Shown piece by piece: positions 1 to 7,354 of a DNA stretch of 9,070 nt (position 1 is its first letter; the number at the start of each line of letters is the position of its first letter). The stretch spans positions 1 through 9,070 of the forward strand of contig QMPN01000113.1 in assembly GCA_003648575.1 (NCBI GenBank). The letters are read 5' to 3'. The notes under the pieces were generated by a model. It searched no databases, was not told the DNA's origin, and saw only the letters and a list, made by a program, of their open reading frames with translations. This DNA is from Bacteroidota bacterium. GTDB lineage: Bacteria > Bacteroidota > Bacteroidia > Bacteroidales > B18-G4. A program made the position numbers and the translations under genes.

Positions 1-453
1 ATTGCGGTAGAACTTGAAAAGATGAATCCCCCCCGTCCGCTTACCCCCGACCTGTTTAAAATCTTTGCCGAACATTATACCGTTTTCGTCAAAGAGGTGA
101 TCATCGACAAGGTCCTGGAGGGTGTCTTTTTTGCCAAATTGATCTGCCTGCAGGGCGATGTAGAGAGTGAGATCGATGCCCGTACTTCCGATGCCGTAGC
201 CCTGGCCATCCGGTTCCGCTGCCCGATATATACCTTCGAGGACATCATGTCGGAAGCCGGAATCGTGATGGATGACAAAGCCGAGGAGCTGCAGGATGAG
301 GAAGAGGAAACCATTGTAAAGGAACCCGGTACCGGTGAATACATGGATCATCCGCTTGAAGAACTGGAGGAGATGCTTCAGAAGGCCGTCGACAATGAAG
401 AGTACGAAAAAGCATCAAAGATCAGGGACGAGATCAACAAAAAAAAGAAATGA
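1..453 (+). CDS. Bifunctional nuclease family protein with C-terminal UVR domain (5'-truncated)
   Basis: The reading frame is open from the first base (I-A-V-E-L-E-K, then the internal Met at 22), so the true start lies left of the window. The visible 150 residues carry the C-terminal part of a bifunctional nuclease domain (DUF151/BFN): the PPRPLTPDLF segment, KEVIIDKVLEGVFFAKL, and IDARTSDAVALAIRFRCPIY at visible residues about 58-77. An acidic linker rich in Glu/Asp follows (about 90-107). A UVR domain of the UvrB/UvrC/ClpC type closes the protein (about 117-150; LEELEEMLQKAVDNEEYEKAS). BFN proteins are reported to have DNase/RNase activity, and UVR motifs mediate protein contacts; the role here is inferred only from family. 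Perhaps 50-60 N-terminal residues are missing. The stop codon overlaps the next gene's start (ATGA), so the two are probably cotranscribed. Family identification is firm; the cellular role is uncertain. Confidence 0.9.
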   Translation: MAVELEKMNPPRPLTPDLFKIFAEHYTVFVKEVIIDKVLEGVFFAKLICLQGDVESEIDARTSDAVALAIRFRCPIYTFEDIMSEAGIVMDDKAEELQDEEEETIVKEPGTGEYMDHPLEELEEMLQKAVDNEEYEKASKIRDEINKKKK

Positions 454-1856
454 ACAAGAAATTACTACTCCTATTATTCTTACTTACAATATTCTTAATC
501 CCATCTTATGCCCAGGAAGCTGCTGCAGCTACGGAGGGTGAAGTCTCCGTCGGGGGATTTTCGATCATTTCCCTACTGCGCGGATTGCTTGGCATTGCCG
601 TTTTGCTCGGACTGGGATACCTCATCAGCAGCAAGCGCAAATCCATCAACTGGCGGGTGATCGGCCTGGGACTGGGCGTTCAGTTCATTATTGCTATTAC
701 AGTCCTGAAAGTGCCGGTATTTCAATATATCATAGAGTTCTTCGGCAGTGTTTTCCTGAAGATACTGGATTTCACACAGGAAGGGACATCCTTCCTGCTC
801 AGGTCTTTTATCTCGGGCGAGGTAGAATCACCTATGATCAACTTTGCCTTCTGGGTGTTACCAACCATCATCTTCTTCTCTGCCATCACCAGCATACTAT
901 TTTATTACGGCATCATACAAAAGATCGTTTCCGGAATGGCTTATCTGCTGAAAAAACTACTCGGGATCAGCGGGGCTGAAAGCCTTTCCGCGACAGCCAA
1001 TATTTTTCTCGGACAAACGGAATCGCCTCTGCTCATAAAGGAGTACCTGAAAAACATGAACAAGTCGGAGATCATGCTTGTGATGACCGGCGGGATGGCC
1101 ACCATTGCCGGGGGCGTGTTAGCTATATATATTGGTATGCTTGGCGGCACCGATCCAGCCAGCCAGCTGCTCTTTGCCAAGCACCTTATCACAGCATCGG
1201 TGATGGCCGCACCGGGAGCCGTTGTGGCTGCAAAGCTGCTCGTTCCACAAACGGAAGTCGTAAAAAGCGAGATCACAGTAAGCAAGGATAGCATAGGCTC
1301 CAACGTGCTTGATGCCATCTCCAATGGTACCATGCAGGGGATCAAACTGGCCGTGAATGTGGCAGCCATGTTGCTGGTGTTCATTGCGCTCATTGCCTTG
1401 CTGAACTTTGTTTTGATCAAGGTGGGCGACCTGACAAGCCTGAATGAGATGATCTTCGCCGCTACGGGTGGACAATATGACGGACTGAGCATGCAATTTA
1501 TCCTTGGCTATGCCATTGCCCCACTCACCTGGGCCATAGGTGTAAGCGCGGATGATATGACCCTGGTCGGACACCTCTTCGGTGAAAAGATCATTCTGAA
1601 CGAGCTGGTAGCATACTCCAGTCTGAGAGACCTCATCTCCGTGCAGGCATTTACCCATGAGAAATCCATGATCATGGCAACCTATATGTTATGTGGCTTT
1701 GCCAACTTCTCATCTATCGGCATCCAGATCGGCGGCATCGGCGCACTTGCACCCAACCGAAAGGTAATGCTGTCGAAGTTAGGCTTCAGGGCGATGATAG
1801 GTGGAGCACTGGCCTCACTCTTCTCAGCTACTATGGTGGGGATGATCCTTGGTTAG
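450..1856 (+). CDS. Concentrative nucleoside transporter (CNT/NupC family)
   Basis: A 468-residue inner-membrane symporter expected to take up nucleosides with Na+ or H+. The N-terminus (1-22, poly-Leu then PSYAQ) looks like a cleavable signal peptide, placing the mature N-terminus outside. Multiple hydrophobic segments follow. CNT signatures are clear: SATANIFLGQTESPLLI at about 180-196 with the GQTE substrate-site motif, then LNELVAYSSL at about 383-392 (the Asn-Glu pair equivalent to the binding-site loop of structurally known CNTs). GFANFSSIGI at about 416-425 carries the conserved Asn and Ser. Length is close to other bacterial CNTs with a signal peptide. The start is the ATG of an ATGA overlap with the upstream nuclease gene, implying translational coupling. 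Substrate preference and coupling ion cannot be told from sequence alone. A thymidylate synthase two genes downstream fits a nucleoside/pyrimidine theme, but that link is inference. Confidence 0.93.
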   Translation: MNKKLLLLLFLLTIFLIPSYAQEAAAATEGEVSVGGFSIISLLRGLLGIAVLLGLGYLISSKRKSINWRVIGLGLGVQFIIAITVLKVPVFQYIIEFFGSVFLKILDFTQEGTSFLLRSFISGEVESPMINFAFWVLPTIIFFSAITSILFYYGIIQKIVSGMAYLLKKLLGISGAESLSATANIFLGQTESPLLIKEYLKNMNKSEIMLVMTGGMATIAGGVLAIYIGMLGGTDPASQLLFAKHLITASVMAAPGAVVAAKLLVPQTEVVKSEITVSKDSIGSNVLDAISNGTMQGIKLAVNVAAMLLVFIALIALLNFVLIKVGDLTSLNEMIFAATGGQYDGLSMQFILGYAIAPLTWAIGVSADDMTLVGHLFGEKIILNELVAYSSLRDLISVQAFTHEKSMIMATYMLCGFANFSSIGIQIGGIGALAPNRKVMLSKLGFRAMIGGALASLFSATMVGMILG

Positions 1857-1898
1857 TTTTGAGTGTTGAGTTTTGAGTGTTGAGTTAATTTTGAGTTT
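1857..1898 (+). repeat. 7-nt-period tandem repeat after the transporter stop codon
   Basis: Directly after the TAG stop, the words TTTTGAG and TGTTGAG alternate: 1857-1863, 1864-1870, 1871-1877 and 1878-1884. This gives a perfect 14-nt unit repeated twice and a 7-nt sub-period. A decayed copy (TTAATTT, TGAGTTT) runs on to about 1898. It is non-coding and occupies most of the 62-nt gap before the dipeptidase start. The same 7-nt spacing with different words recurs in other spacers of the window. Confidence 0.85.
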
Positions 1899-1907
1899 TT
1901 ATGTTTT
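1880..1907 (+). promoter_or_regulatory. Possible Bacteroidota promoter for the dipeptidase
   Basis: TTG (1880-1882), 17 nt, then TATGTTTT (1900-1907), which matches TAnnTTTG at 7 of 8 positions. The start codon at 1919 follows closely. The TTG is supplied by the tandem repeat. The AT-rich context makes chance matches likely, so this is tentative. Read-through from the transporter gene is an alternative. Confidence 0.25.
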
Positions 1908-1918
1908 AATTGAAAGCT

Positions 1919-3151
1919 ATGATAAGGCGATTGGTATACTTACTTCCGATACTTGCAATGATCTCTTGCATCAATGAAATTACTGAAGAAGATGTGGTGG
2001 CGAAGGCAAAGAGGATACACGACAATGTGCTGACCATCGATTCACACACCGACACTCCCATGTGGATGACCCGTGATGGTTTTGATATTACTGTTGATAA
2101 CAGCGAATCGGCACGAGGGAGCAAAGTAGACCTTGCCAGGATGAAAGAAGGTGGACTGGATGCTGTTTTCTTTGCTGTTTTCCTTGGGCAGGGACCCCGC
2201 GATGAAGCGGGCAATGCCAAGGCCTATGAGCGGGCAATGATCTTATTCGACACCCTGCATAAGGCCATCGGCCGTTGTCCCGACCTGGCTGAGATCGCAT
2301 ACAAGAGTGAGGATGCCTACCGCCTGGAGAAAGAAGGTAAAAGAGCCATCTATATAGGCATGGAGAATGGATACCCGATCGGGAGAGATATTGAACTGGT
2401 TCAGCAATATTATGATCTGGGAGCAAGATATATTACGCTCTGCCATTCGAAGCATAACGACATTTGTGATTCATCATCCGACAAGGAAGAGGCAGAACAC
2501 GACGGGCTCAGCGAGTTTGGAGAGGAAGTGGTGAAAGAGATGAATAGGCTGGGCATCATGGTAGATGTATCGCATGCCTCCGATGCTTCCTTTTATGATG
2601 TGATAGAAGTTTCGGCTACGCCCGTGATCGCATCCCACTCCTGTGCACGCAACATTCGCGACAGCCACAGGAACCTGGATGACGATATGCTGAAAACACT
2701 TGCAGAAAATGGTGGCGTAATACAAATGTGTATCCTCAGTTCGTACGTTGAGGACCCGGCTCCCAACCCTACACGCGACAGTGCCATGGCGGAACTGAGA
2801 AAAAAATATAACAACTGGGAAGGCCTGAGCGATGAAGAGATGAAGAAAGCCCGTGCCGATTGGCAGCAGTTCAACGTGGATTTCCCACGGGTTCTGTCAA
2901 CCGTAAAAAAAGTTGTTGACCATATAGATCATATTGTGGCAGTAGCCGGCATCGACCATGTGGGCATCGGCACCGACTTTGATGGCGGTGGGGGCGTAGA
3001 AGACTGCTACGACGTGAGTGAAATGGGAAATATAACTCTGGAACTCGTAAAAAGGGGATATACCGAAGAGGAAATAGAAAAGATATGGGGGGAAAACCTC
3101 ATCAGGGTTTTTAAGCAGGTCGAAGCGTATGCTGCAAATCAAACAATATAA
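1919..3151 (+). CDS. Membrane dipeptidase, peptidase family M19 (predicted lipoprotein)
   Basis: A 410-residue zinc dipeptidase (renal-dipeptidase type, EC 3.4.13.19 family) expected to split dipeptides outside the cytoplasm. The frame extends to a TTG at 1910, but the ATG at 1919 gives a better signal: M-I-R-R, a hydrophobic core, then LAMIS-C with Cys17 as a plausible, non-ideal lipobox (Met at -3). Metal ligands and family motifs are intact: IDSHTDTP (His43, Asp45), GMENG with the bridging Glu149, DVSHAS (His219), ASHSCAR (His240) and GIGTDFDG (Asp353). Length agrees with bacterial M19 enzymes. It sits 62 nt after the transporter gene on the same strand and may be read with it or from its own promoter. 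Physiological substrate is unknown; M19 members also hydrolyse D-amino-acid-containing and other dipeptides. Family call is secure; lipidation is moderately supported. Confidence 0.93.
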   Translation: MIRRLVYLLPILAMISCINEITEEDVVAKAKRIHDNVLTIDSHTDTPMWMTRDGFDITVDNSESARGSKVDLARMKEGGLDAVFFAVFLGQGPRDEAGNAKAYERAMILFDTLHKAIGRCPDLAEIAYKSEDAYRLEKEGKRAIYIGMENGYPIGRDIELVQQYYDLGARYITLCHSKHNDICDSSSDKEEAEHDGLSEFGEEVVKEMNRLGIMVDVSHASDASFYDVIEVSATPVIASHSCARNIRDSHRNLDDDMLKTLAENGGVIQMCILSSYVEDPAPNPTRDSAMAELRKKYNNWEGLSDEEMKKARADWQQFNVDFPRVLSTVKKVVDHIDHIVAVAGIDHVGIGTDFDGGGGVEDCYDVSEMGNITLELVKRGYTEEEIEKIWGENLIRVFKQVEAYAANQTI

Positions 3152-3310
3152 ATTCTAAGCTCCAATACCCAAATTCGAAACAAAATCAAAATTCAAATGT
3201 TTCAAATTTAAAACCCGGTTTCCCCATCAACTTCAGGAGAGGGGGATTAAGGGGGTGAGGTGATTTGTAATTTAGAATTTAGAATTTGGGCATTAAAATT
3301 TTAGAGTTTT
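3151..3310. repeat. Inverted-repeat spacer element with heptad-repeat arms upstream of thyA
   Basis: The 187-nt gap between dipeptidase and thyA has AT-rich flanks around a G/C-rich core (about 3214-3260, with runs TCCCC, GGGGGA and AAGGGGGTGAGG). The outer arms 3164-3176 (AATACCCAAATTC) and 3282-3294 (GAATTTGGGCATT) are inverted copies with 12 of 13 bases pairing. The right arm is a 7-nt tandem repeat: AATTTAG at 3269-3275 and 3276-3282, then AATTTGG at 3283-3289. The left arm is a looser series of A-rich heptads. The layout resembles a miniature non-autonomous repeat, but no target-site duplication is evident and no transposase is nearby. Copy number elsewhere is unknown. Confidence 0.6.
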
Positions 3311-3313
3311 AAG

Positions 3314-3321
3314 TACTTTTG
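3314..3321 (+). promoter_or_regulatory. Possible -7 element for thyA
   Basis: TACTTTTG matches the Bacteroidota -7 consensus TAnnTTTG at every fixed position and lies 17 nt before the thyA ATG. The nearest TTTG upstream (3285-3288, inside the right arm of the repeat element) is 25 nt away, longer than the usual spacing of about 19, so the -33 half is weak or absent. The predicted 5' leader would be only about 10 nt. Confidence 0.35.
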
Positions 3322-3338
3322 AGACACAAAAGATTAAT

Positions 3339-4163
3339 ATGAAGCAATACCTTGATTTATTGGATCACGTGATGGCCCATGGCGTGGAGAAGAGTGACAG
3401 GACCGGTACGGGAACGATGAGCGTTTTTGGCTACCAGATGCGCTTCGACCTGCAGGAAGGATTTCCTGTTATGACGACCAAGAAATTACATCTCCGCTCT
3501 ATCATACATGAACTTTTATGGTTCCTGAATGGCGACACCAACATCAAATACCTGAACAACAACAAGGTAAACATCTGGAATGAATGGGCCGATGAAAATG
3601 GTGATCTCGGGCCTGTTTATGGCGCACAATGGCGCAACTGGAACGGTGATGGCATCGACCAGATCGCCGAAGTGATCGAACTTATAAAAAATAATCCCGA
3701 CAGCCGTCGCATGATCGTAGCAGCATGGAATCCTTCGGTATTGCCGCGGCCCGGCATGTCTTTTTCAGAAAATGTAGCCTCCGGGAAGGCAGCCCTGCCC
3801 CCATGTCACGCATTTTTCCAGTTTTATGTGGCCGATGGGAAGCTCTCCTGCCAGATGTACCAGCGCAGCTGTGACATTTTCCTCGGAGTACCTTTTAACA
3901 TTGCATCCTATGCCCTGCTCACCATGATGATGGCACAGGCTACAGGCCTCCAAGCCGGTGAGTTCATTCATACCCTCGGCGATGCGCACATCTACCTCAA
4001 CCATATCGACCAGGTGAAGCTGCAGCTCAGCCGCAAGCCCCATCCTCTGCCGCAAATGAAACTCAATCCTGAAATAAGCAATATCTTCGATTTCAAATAC
4101 GATGACTTCGAATTGGTGGGATACGAGTCGCATCCGCACATAAAGGGGGAAATATCCGTGTGA
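3339..4163 (+). CDS. thyA: Thymidylate synthase
   Basis: A 274-residue cytoplasmic enzyme that methylates dUMP to dTMP using 5,10-methylene-tetrahydrofolate (EC 2.1.1.45). The sequence is complete and canonical: DRTGTGT (Arg21, phosphate binding), [16 protein letters not shown] (53-68), [12 protein letters not shown] (Arg123/Arg124), [12 protein letters not shown] with catalytic Cys156, [17 protein letters not shown] (Asn187) and GDAHIYLNH (His217, Tyr219). It is about 10 residues longer than the E. coli enzyme, mainly through an insertion ([14 protein letters not shown], 137-150) just before the catalytic loop; I recall similar insertions in Bacteroidota homologues. It has no clear Shine-Dalgarno site, as expected in this phylum. 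A dihydrofolate reductase gene, often next to thyA, is not present on either side here. The stop TGA is also the first triplet of a heptad repeat. Confidence 0.98.
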   Translation: MKQYLDLLDHVMAHGVEKSDRTGTGTMSVFGYQMRFDLQEGFPVMTTKKLHLRSIIHELLWFLNGDTNIKYLNNNKVNIWNEWADENGDLGPVYGAQWRNWNGDGIDQIAEVIELIKNNPDSRRMIVAAWNPSVLPRPGMSFSENVASGKAALPPCHAFFQFYVADGKLSCQMYQRSCDIFLGVPFNIASYALLTMMMAQATGLQAGEFIHTLGDAHIYLNHIDQVKLQLSRKPHPLPQMKLNPEISNIFDFKYDDFELVGYESHPHIKGEISV

Positions 4164-4202
4164 TATTCGATATCTGATATCCGATACTTGATATTCGAAC
4201 CC
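4161..4202 (+). repeat. 7-nt-period tandem repeat starting at the thyA stop codon
   Basis: Six successive heptads TGATATT, CGATATC, TGATATC, CGATACT, TGATATT, CGAACCC fill the segment, giving a 14-nt unit repeated three times with a few substitutions. The first heptad begins with the thyA stop codon itself. Bases 4238-4251 hold a further perfect pair (ACTAATC twice) in the same 7-nt phase, with weaker heptads between. Nothing in it appears coding. Confidence 0.8.
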
Positions 4203-4268
4203 CACTCAATCTTCATCATTCAGCACTACCAATCTTAACTAATCACTAATCATTAGGATCTCATCATT

Positions 4269-4283
4269 CTATGGGGGCCATAG
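4269..4283. other. Short perfect stem-loop in the spacer after thyA
   Basis: CTATGG (4269-4274) and CCATAG (4278-4283) form a 6-bp perfect stem with a GGG loop. No T-run follows on either strand, so it is not a standard intrinsic terminator, though it could cap thyA mRNA or simply be repeat debris. It lies between the two heptad-repeat blocks. Confidence 0.4.
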
Positions 4284-4292
4284 GCTACAGCC

Positions 4293-4320
4293 AGTTTCAA
4301 GTCTCGAGTCTCAAGTCATA
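4293..4320 (+). repeat. Second heptad repeat block in the thyA downstream spacer
   Basis: Heptads AGTTTCA (4293), AGTCTCG (4300), AGTCTCA (4307) and AGTCATA (4314) follow each other exactly every 7 nt; a further AGTC occurs one base out of phase at 4322. The words differ from the block at 4161-4202, but the period is the same. Confidence 0.7.
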
Positions 4321-4338
4321 CAGTCTTCCATCCTTCCA

Positions 4339-4369
4339 TTGCAAATAATAAATTAGTTTTCTATCTTTA
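4339..4369 (+). promoter_or_regulatory. Putative Bacteroidota promoter for the 870-residue protein gene
   Basis: TTG (4339-4341) and TATCTTTA (4362-4369; 7 of 8 matches to TAnnTTTG) are separated by 20 nt, within the normal range. The start codon lies 33 nt downstream of the -7 box, leaving a leader of about 28 nt that includes a purine-rich AAGAGAG (4391-4397) just ahead of the ATG. An independent promoter here is consistent with the repeat-filled gap separating this gene from thyA. Confidence 0.5.
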
Positions 4370-4402
4370 AGTCGACCAATTTATAACTTAAAGAGAGTTA
4401 AT

Positions 4403-7015
4403 ATGAAAATCCAATTTAACAGGCAATTGATTGCCGTTCTGCTATTTTGTTTGTTTTCTCAAGTATTTTCGACTCGTTGCAATGCACAACAGTGGGAAAG
4501 AAAAGATTGGTATGCATACCAAAATACAGAACAGATAGGAGATTCTAGAATTTATCTTGGCTCTAAATATTTCAGTGATAGTCTTATTAATGGACTCGGT
4601 ACCTGGGAGGGTGAAAATGGTACCAGAGTTAGGATATATGTGGCAAAAAATCCATGGATCAACTCAACTGATGAGAGGTTACTACGCTATTTTGATTTTT
4701 GGGGACACCGTTTCATGGATTATACTCATGTAATCCTGGCAGATATTGAATGCTGGAGCTTGATTTCAGATGATGAAGGTCCATGCAGAAAATGGATCTA
4801 TATTAACGAAAATGGCTTGCTTGCAACATTCGAATCTGAGCGTGGCACTGGTTCCTATATATATGAAGGTTCATTCAAATGTAATGGTGAACAGAACCAA
4901 TTTTGGCATGTATCTGGAAATTCGGAGGAAATTGGTAATAGAATCGACAGGCATCCTGTTATTAAATTTCATGTTGCGCCACGAATAAAAGGTTTCTCGG
5001 AAAATCGTAATCCACAGCTAAATCATCATACGGGTGATTTCTTGCACGACCATAAGTCTCAACCTAGCCCTCTGACCAAAACCTCTGAAGGAATCATAGG
5101 CCTGGATGAAACAACTAGTCAAGCTTCCACACCAGAAAAAGAATACGCCATCAAAATCTACAATACTCCCAAAAGAGTAAAACCCGATGGGGAATCCACT
5201 GTGGAAATAACTGCCATCCTATATGAATACACACTAGGCGATGAAAATTCCCAAAAGCGCCTTGCAGGAAAGACGATCAACTTTGTCTTAGATGAGTATT
5301 CTGAATTTAAAGCGGGAGAGCTCTCAGCCACAACAGCCGTTACAGATGCAAACGGACAGGCCAGGATAATTTTTACAGCACCCACAGGAGAAAGACTTCA
5401 GGAAGCCCCATCGCTTAAATTAACTTCCACAGTGAACGCCGTATGCGAAGAATTTGATGTTGAGGACAAAGCCTATATCAGCTACATTCTGGATGATGGA
5501 AAAGTACAAGTTGAACCCTCCCCGGGTATAGTTTCATCTGAGGGGATTGTGCCTCCCGACAAACGATTTCCGGCCCTGATCAAGGCATATTTTGAGGATG
5601 GAGATCTTAATCCCCTGATCAACACAAAGGTGCACTTTCTGATCGATGAGCTTAGTCCTGTTGGCATGTTACGCGGTCCCGGTGGGATTGAAGGTACAGA
5701 GCTGAATCTAAGCACAGACGAGCAGGGCTGGGCAGAGGTCCAATACTATTACGCAGCTGAAAAGCAACTTAGCAGGCCGATTACAGAAACCATCAAGATC
5801 ACATCCGATCAAATGGCCACCCCGTTGGAGGCGAAGATTACCGTCGGCATGAATATTATTTTCGACCTTGTAGAAAATGCTTACGAAGGAAAGGGAGAGC
5901 TCAATGCAGGGGAAAAAATTCCTATTCGCGTGAAGATAAAGCTGGCTGAGTATCCGAATCTCGACCTCAGCGCGTTTTTCAATTATTGGGGTCTGGATGA
6001 GAAATCCGGGAATACTATGCTTTTCGTGAAACTTGAAATCGAGAATATCAGCACTGTCCCCAAGTATTTAATGGATCAGCTGAAGCTGGAAAACTATCCT
6101 GACCCAGGCTTTTCAGAGAATATGAATGTCAGGAGTTTTAAAGACAAAGATGTTTTGAATATGCTATGGATGCCTGAGATGAGCCTGGAAGATTATCAGG
6201 GCTTTCCGAGAGTCAGCCCACAAACAATCGGAAACCATTATTACGAAGCACGTCTAACGCTTACCGATCAGCACGGAAATGAAATTTTTGAGGCGGATCA
6301 TCCGGCCCGAAAAGCCTATTTCAATATTCAAACAGGGATGGCTGCTGATTGGGGGCAGATATTTTTTGTCAGCAATCCTTTCAATATCGACAGCAAGGAT
6401 GATCAGTTAATGTCAGTGGCACTGAATGTGTTGGGATTAGGTTCCTTTCTCTCCCTTACCGATGCGATGTATATGATCAACACAGGTGATGTAGACGGTC
6501 TTTTCTTCACCTTATTTTCCGAGGTCAAGGGTGGATTGCTTAACAAAGCCAAAGCCAGCTCTGCCTATCACGATCTGACAGTAAATCTGTATACCGGGAT
6601 GGCCATTGCAGAGAAAGTAGGCCTGGAGATACTGAAAGATCAGAAGGGGCCAATAGCCGAAATGGAAGAAGCTATCTTCAATCAACTATATAGTGTATAC
6701 AAGTGGGAGCCCGGCCAGCTGGTCATATTAAGGGGATTTGGTGATCAAAAGCTTTTCGAAGAGGCTGCGCCAATTGAAAAGGACAAAGATGCAGGCAAAA
6801 GTAATTTCGCTCTGGCCATCTCCGGATCTGAAAGCAAGCCCACCGAAGAAAGCCAAGCATCAGCAAAGGTAGAGATCCCTACGACAGAAGGTAAATATAT
6901 GATAGACGAAAAACGAGAGACCAGTTCTCTAAAGAATGGATATATGAGCATTTACATCATCCCCGCGGATATGAAGGTAAGTTCTGAAAATGCCATCGAA
7001 ATGAAAAGGTATTGA
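4403..7015 (+). CDS. Exported protein with tandem invasin-type Ig-like modules; unknown function
   Basis: An 870-residue protein I do not recognise as a whole. Residues 1-28 form a signal peptide (hydrophobic core AVLLFCLFSQVF, likely cleavage near CNA-QQ). Residues about 30-195 are rich in Trp, Tyr, Gly and Asp (for example GLGTWEGENGTRVRIYV) and match no family I know. A polar linker rich in His, Ser and Thr follows (about 200-245). Two Ig-like modules of the Big_1/invasin kind come next: about 248-345, with TDANGQARIIFTAP, and about 368-481, with STDEQGWAEVQYYYA; both share an F-x-[LI]-DE-x-S strand. A possible third beta module spans about 483-645. The C-terminal 225 residues include a hydrophobic stretch (669-692) and helical, charged sequence, with no T9SS tail or lipobox. 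A surface or periplasmic adhesive/binding role is inferred only from the Ig-like modules. It has its own candidate promoter and ends facing a minus-strand gene. Confidence 0.85.
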   Translation: MKIQFNRQLIAVLLFCLFSQVFSTRCNAQQWERKDWYAYQNTEQIGDSRIYLGSKYFSDSLINGLGTWEGENGTRVRIYVAKNPWINSTDERLLRYFDFWGHRFMDYTHVILADIECWSLISDDEGPCRKWIYINENGLLATFESERGTGSYIYEGSFKCNGEQNQFWHVSGNSEEIGNRIDRHPVIKFHVAPRIKGFSENRNPQLNHHTGDFLHDHKSQPSPLTKTSEGIIGLDETTSQASTPEKEYAIKIYNTPKRVKPDGESTVEITAILYEYTLGDENSQKRLAGKTINFVLDEYSEFKAGELSATTAVTDANGQARIIFTAPTGERLQEAPSLKLTSTVNAVCEEFDVEDKAYISYILDDGKVQVEPSPGIVSSEGIVPPDKRFPALIKAYFEDGDLNPLINTKVHFLIDELSPVGMLRGPGGIEGTELNLSTDEQGWAEVQYYYAAEKQLSRPITETIKITSDQMATPLEAKITVGMNIIFDLVENAYEGKGELNAGEKIPIRVKIKLAEYPNLDLSAFFNYWGLDEKSGNTMLFVKLEIENISTVPKYLMDQLKLENYPDPGFSENMNVRSFKDKDVLNMLWMPEMSLEDYQGFPRVSPQTIGNHYYEARLTLTDQHGNEIFEADHPARKAYFNIQTGMAADWGQIFFVSNPFNIDSKDDQLMSVALNVLGLGSFLSLTDAMYMINTGDVDGLFFTLFSEVKGGLLNKAKASSAYHDLTVNLYTGMAIAEKVGLEILKDQKGPIAEMEEAIFNQLYSVYKWEPGQLVILRGFGDQKLFEEAAPIEKDKDAGKSNFALAISGSESKPTEESQASAKVEIPTTEGKYMIDEKRETSSLKNGYMSIYIIPADMKVSSENAIEMKRY

Positions 7016-7054
7016 TTCCATCATCTGAATTTACCCTCTGATAAAAATAGCAAA

Positions 7055-7114
7055 GCCCCAATAGAATCTTGCACATAACAACACCAATGGTGCATCATGC
7101 TATTCAATTGGGGC
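7055..7114. terminator. Large stem-loop between convergent genes, candidate terminator
   Basis: GCCCCAATAGAAT (7055-7067) pairs with ATTCAATTGGGGC (7102-7114) with one mismatch. Inside it, TGCAC (7070-7074) pairs with GTGCA (7090-7094), giving a two-tier hairpin. On the minus strand it is followed by TTTGCTATTTTTATC, a moderate T-rich tract, which suits termination of the small minus-strand gene. On the + strand no T-run follows, so ending the 870-residue gene's mRNA here would be less efficient or factor-assisted. Confidence 0.5.
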
Positions 7115-7170
7115 AAGGTCAGACACACAAGTGGTATCTGAAAGTGCTGTTCTAAGAAAAACTTATAAAC

Positions 7171-7314
7171 CTATGCTTTTCCGAGGATCCTGAACATGCC
7201 AGTTCCACAAGTTGGGCATGTACCCTTCATTGCTTTCCTACCATTTTTCATAGTTACTTCAGCAGCACCTTTGATTTCTTTTTTTGCTTTGCACTTTACA
7301 CAATATCCTTCCAT
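7171..7314 (-). CDS. DUF5679-type two-CxxC mini-protein (47 aa)
   Basis: Reading the minus strand from the ATG at 7314 to the TAG at 7171 gives MEGYCVKCKAKKEIKG..., containing VTMKNGR, GTCPTCGTGMF and ending RILGKA. Cys5-x-x-Cys8 and Cys33-x-x-Cys36 are two knuckles expected to bind one zinc ion. The spacing, the central K-NGR motif and the C-terminal RILGKA agree with the DUF5679 family, small proteins of 40-60 residues found across bacteria, archaea and some viruses with no established function. The gene lies in a 535-nt stretch that otherwise has no gene, convergent to the 870-residue gene and divergent from the FISUMP gene. A near-consensus promoter sits directly upstream on the minus strand. 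It is basic and cytoplasmic (no signal peptide); a nucleic-acid or ribosome-related role is only a guess from the zinc-ribbon look. Confidence 0.9.
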   Translation of the reverse strand: MEGYCVKCKAKKEIKGAAEVTMKNGRKAMKGTCPTCGTGMFRILGKA

Positions 7315-7354
7315 GATTGTAAAATTTTAAGGTTGGTTAATAAATGTTTCATCA

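Noticed and set aside
941..1658. Two long minus-strand open frames (941-1492 and 1119-1658) inside the transporter gene
   Set aside because: They lie antisense to a well-conserved CNT gene with intact motifs. Their translations have no recognisable domain and look like frame shadows.
1910..1918. TTG at 1910 as the dipeptidase start
   Set aside because: It adds only three residues (M-K-A) before M-I-R-R. The ATG at 1919 gives a normal lipoprotein signal start and lies further from the candidate -7 box.
3765..4219. Minus-strand open frames across the end of thyA (3765-4205 and 3992-4219)
   Set aside because: They are antisense to thyA and start inside the downstream heptad repeat, which reads open by chance. 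No family resemblance was seen.
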